Below, one piece after another: positions 63,396-64,000 of a stretch of DNA of 64,000 bases (its first letter is position 1; each line of letters starts with the position of its first letter). A program made the position numbers and the translations under genes. The stretch lies in contig NZ_CP031015.1 of the NCBI RefSeq assembly GCF_003850245.1, positions 2,604,001-2,668,000 of the forward strand, read 5' to 3'. The notes under the pieces are model-generated. The model had not been told where the DNA came from, ran no database searches, and saw only the letters and a list, made by a program, of their open reading frames with translations. Source of the DNA: Microbacterium sp. ABRD28 (GTDB lineage Bacteria; Actinomycetota; Actinomycetes; Actinomycetales; Microbacteriaceae).

Positions 63396-63911
63396 TCACG
63401 CCCGCGGGGTGGATGGGTCGCCTACGCGTGGAGCCTCTGTAGCGCTCTGCGTTGTGTTGGCCAGAACGCTCTGGGCTCGCAGCAGCTCGTCAGACCGGAC
63501 AGTGACGTCCCAGCGCTCCGCGAGGAACTGCTTGACGGAGCTGAAGTCGCGGCGGCCCCGGGTGGCCGCATGCCCGACGAAGCCGAACACCGCTCCCCAG
63601 AGAGCGCCGAGTCCGAGGCCGAGGATCAGCAGCAGGATCCACGCCGCGATGTTGTCGGACAGAAGCCCGAAGAGCAGGCCGATGAGAAGGCCGAACCAGG
63701 CACCTGACGCGGCGCCGTAGCCGGCGGCCGTCCAGTTCGTCATCCGCCCGGTCACCTGCTCTTCGATCCGGACGTTGTAGCCGATGATCGCGACGTGCTC
63801 GACCGGGAACTGCTGGTCAGACAGTCTGTCGACCATCGCCTGCGCGTCGGCGTACTCGGTGAAGCTCGCCAGCACGGAGCGTGCCTGGCTGGGAGCTGCT
63901 GCGTCGGTCAT
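63396..63911 (-). CDS. General-stress-protein-like membrane protein (17M/YflT type)
   Basis: Protein of 171 aa. N-terminal domain ARSVLASFTEYADAQAMVDR and FPVEHVAIIGYNVRIEEQVTG is the YflT/GSP17M type found in stress proteins; two glycine-rich helices follow (AWFGLLIGLLFGLLSDNIAAW, ILGLGLGALWGAVFGFVG). ATG 63911 has GGGGGACC upstream. The protein is presumably in the membrane. The SpoIIE/STAS systems in this window could regulate such genes, but no evidence links them here. Confidence 0.82.
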   Translation of the reverse strand: MTDAAAPSQARSVLASFTEYADAQAMVDRLSDQQFPVEHVAIIGYNVRIEEQVTGRMTNWTAAGYGAASGAWFGLLIGLLFGLLSDNIAAWILLLILGLGLGALWGAVFGFVGHAATRGRRDFSSVKQFLAERWDVTVRSDELLRAQSVLANTTQSATEAPRVGDPSTPRA

Positions 63912-64000
63912 GGTCGGTCCCCCGGTTCCTGCGGTGTCGGGCCTCACCGAACACCTCGGCTGGCCTCAACGCCCATCGTCCGCCTCGTCGTAGACCACGT

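Overview
The window is high-GC, densely packed actinobacterial DNA. Lsr2, an AfsR/SARP regulator, DUF222-HNH and an MTES_1575-type helicase-nuclease, together with the gene content, point to a Microbacteriaceae chromosome, most likely Microbacterium or a close relative. This is inferred from protein families; no alignment was run.

Layout. (1) 1-3.4 kb: histidine utilisation genes hutH-hutU-hutI on the minus strand. HutH and HutU share one unbroken reading frame. (2) 3.5-14.9 kb: a minus-strand run of nine tightly linked genes. It starts with a STAS protein and a SpoIIE phosphatase, continues with a large membrane protein, a pyruvyl-transferase-like protein, a flippase and two glycosyltransferases (surface polysaccharide), and ends with an XRE-receiver response regulator and a PAS-GAF-PAS histidine kinase. 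It lies between hutH and an IclR regulator that may be the hut regulator. (3) 15.0-22.2 kb: IclR; a LacI regulator with three matching operators; a sugar ABC importer without its own ATPase; a glycogen-debranching-type glycosidase. (4) 22.2-26.6 kb: YbaK-type deacylase, a Glu/Leu/Phe/Val dehydrogenase and an AfsR-type regulator. (5) 26.8-33.2 kb: a seven-gene operon encoding a SpoIIE/HATPase fusion, two STAS proteins, an unknown protein and three paralogous membrane proteins that resemble sensor halves of kinases without the kinase. This is a candidate uncharacterised partner-switching system. (6) 33.4-48.5 kb: mostly housekeeping: tRNA-Ala, DUF222-HNH, RimJ-like acetyltransferase, GalU, 5-formyl-THF cyclo-ligase, FmdB, MscL, a superfamily-1 helicase with a degenerate P-loop, an Ogt-like protein lacking its catalytic cysteine, ActP with DUF485 and a RamA-like LuxR regulator, Lsr2, SOUL, a HesB-like protein, and tRNA-Arg(CCT).

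(7) 48.5-63.4 kb: a genomic island at the 3' end of tRNA-Arg(CCT). A 16-bp tRNA sequence is repeated at 63352-63367. Two decayed IS30-family copies in opposite orientation bracket a seven-gene minus-strand operon: C5-cytosine methylase, Z1-domain helicase-like ATPase, DUF4420 PD-(D/E)XK protein, GHKL (MORC/MutL-like) ATPase, two uncharacterised proteins and Vsr. This matches a class of restriction-modification system known mainly from comparative genomics. The island also carries an orphan protein with a possible nuclease C-terminus and a helix-turn-helix protein, but no recognisable integrase. Chromosomal sequence resumes at 63.4 kb with a stress-protein-like membrane gene.

How the parts fit: regions 2 and 5 both combine STAS and SpoIIE proteins with membrane or surface functions, which suggests that anti-sigma-type partner switching controls envelope genes here. 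Regions 1 and 3 are catabolic units under classical repressors. Region 7 is a mobile defence cassette.
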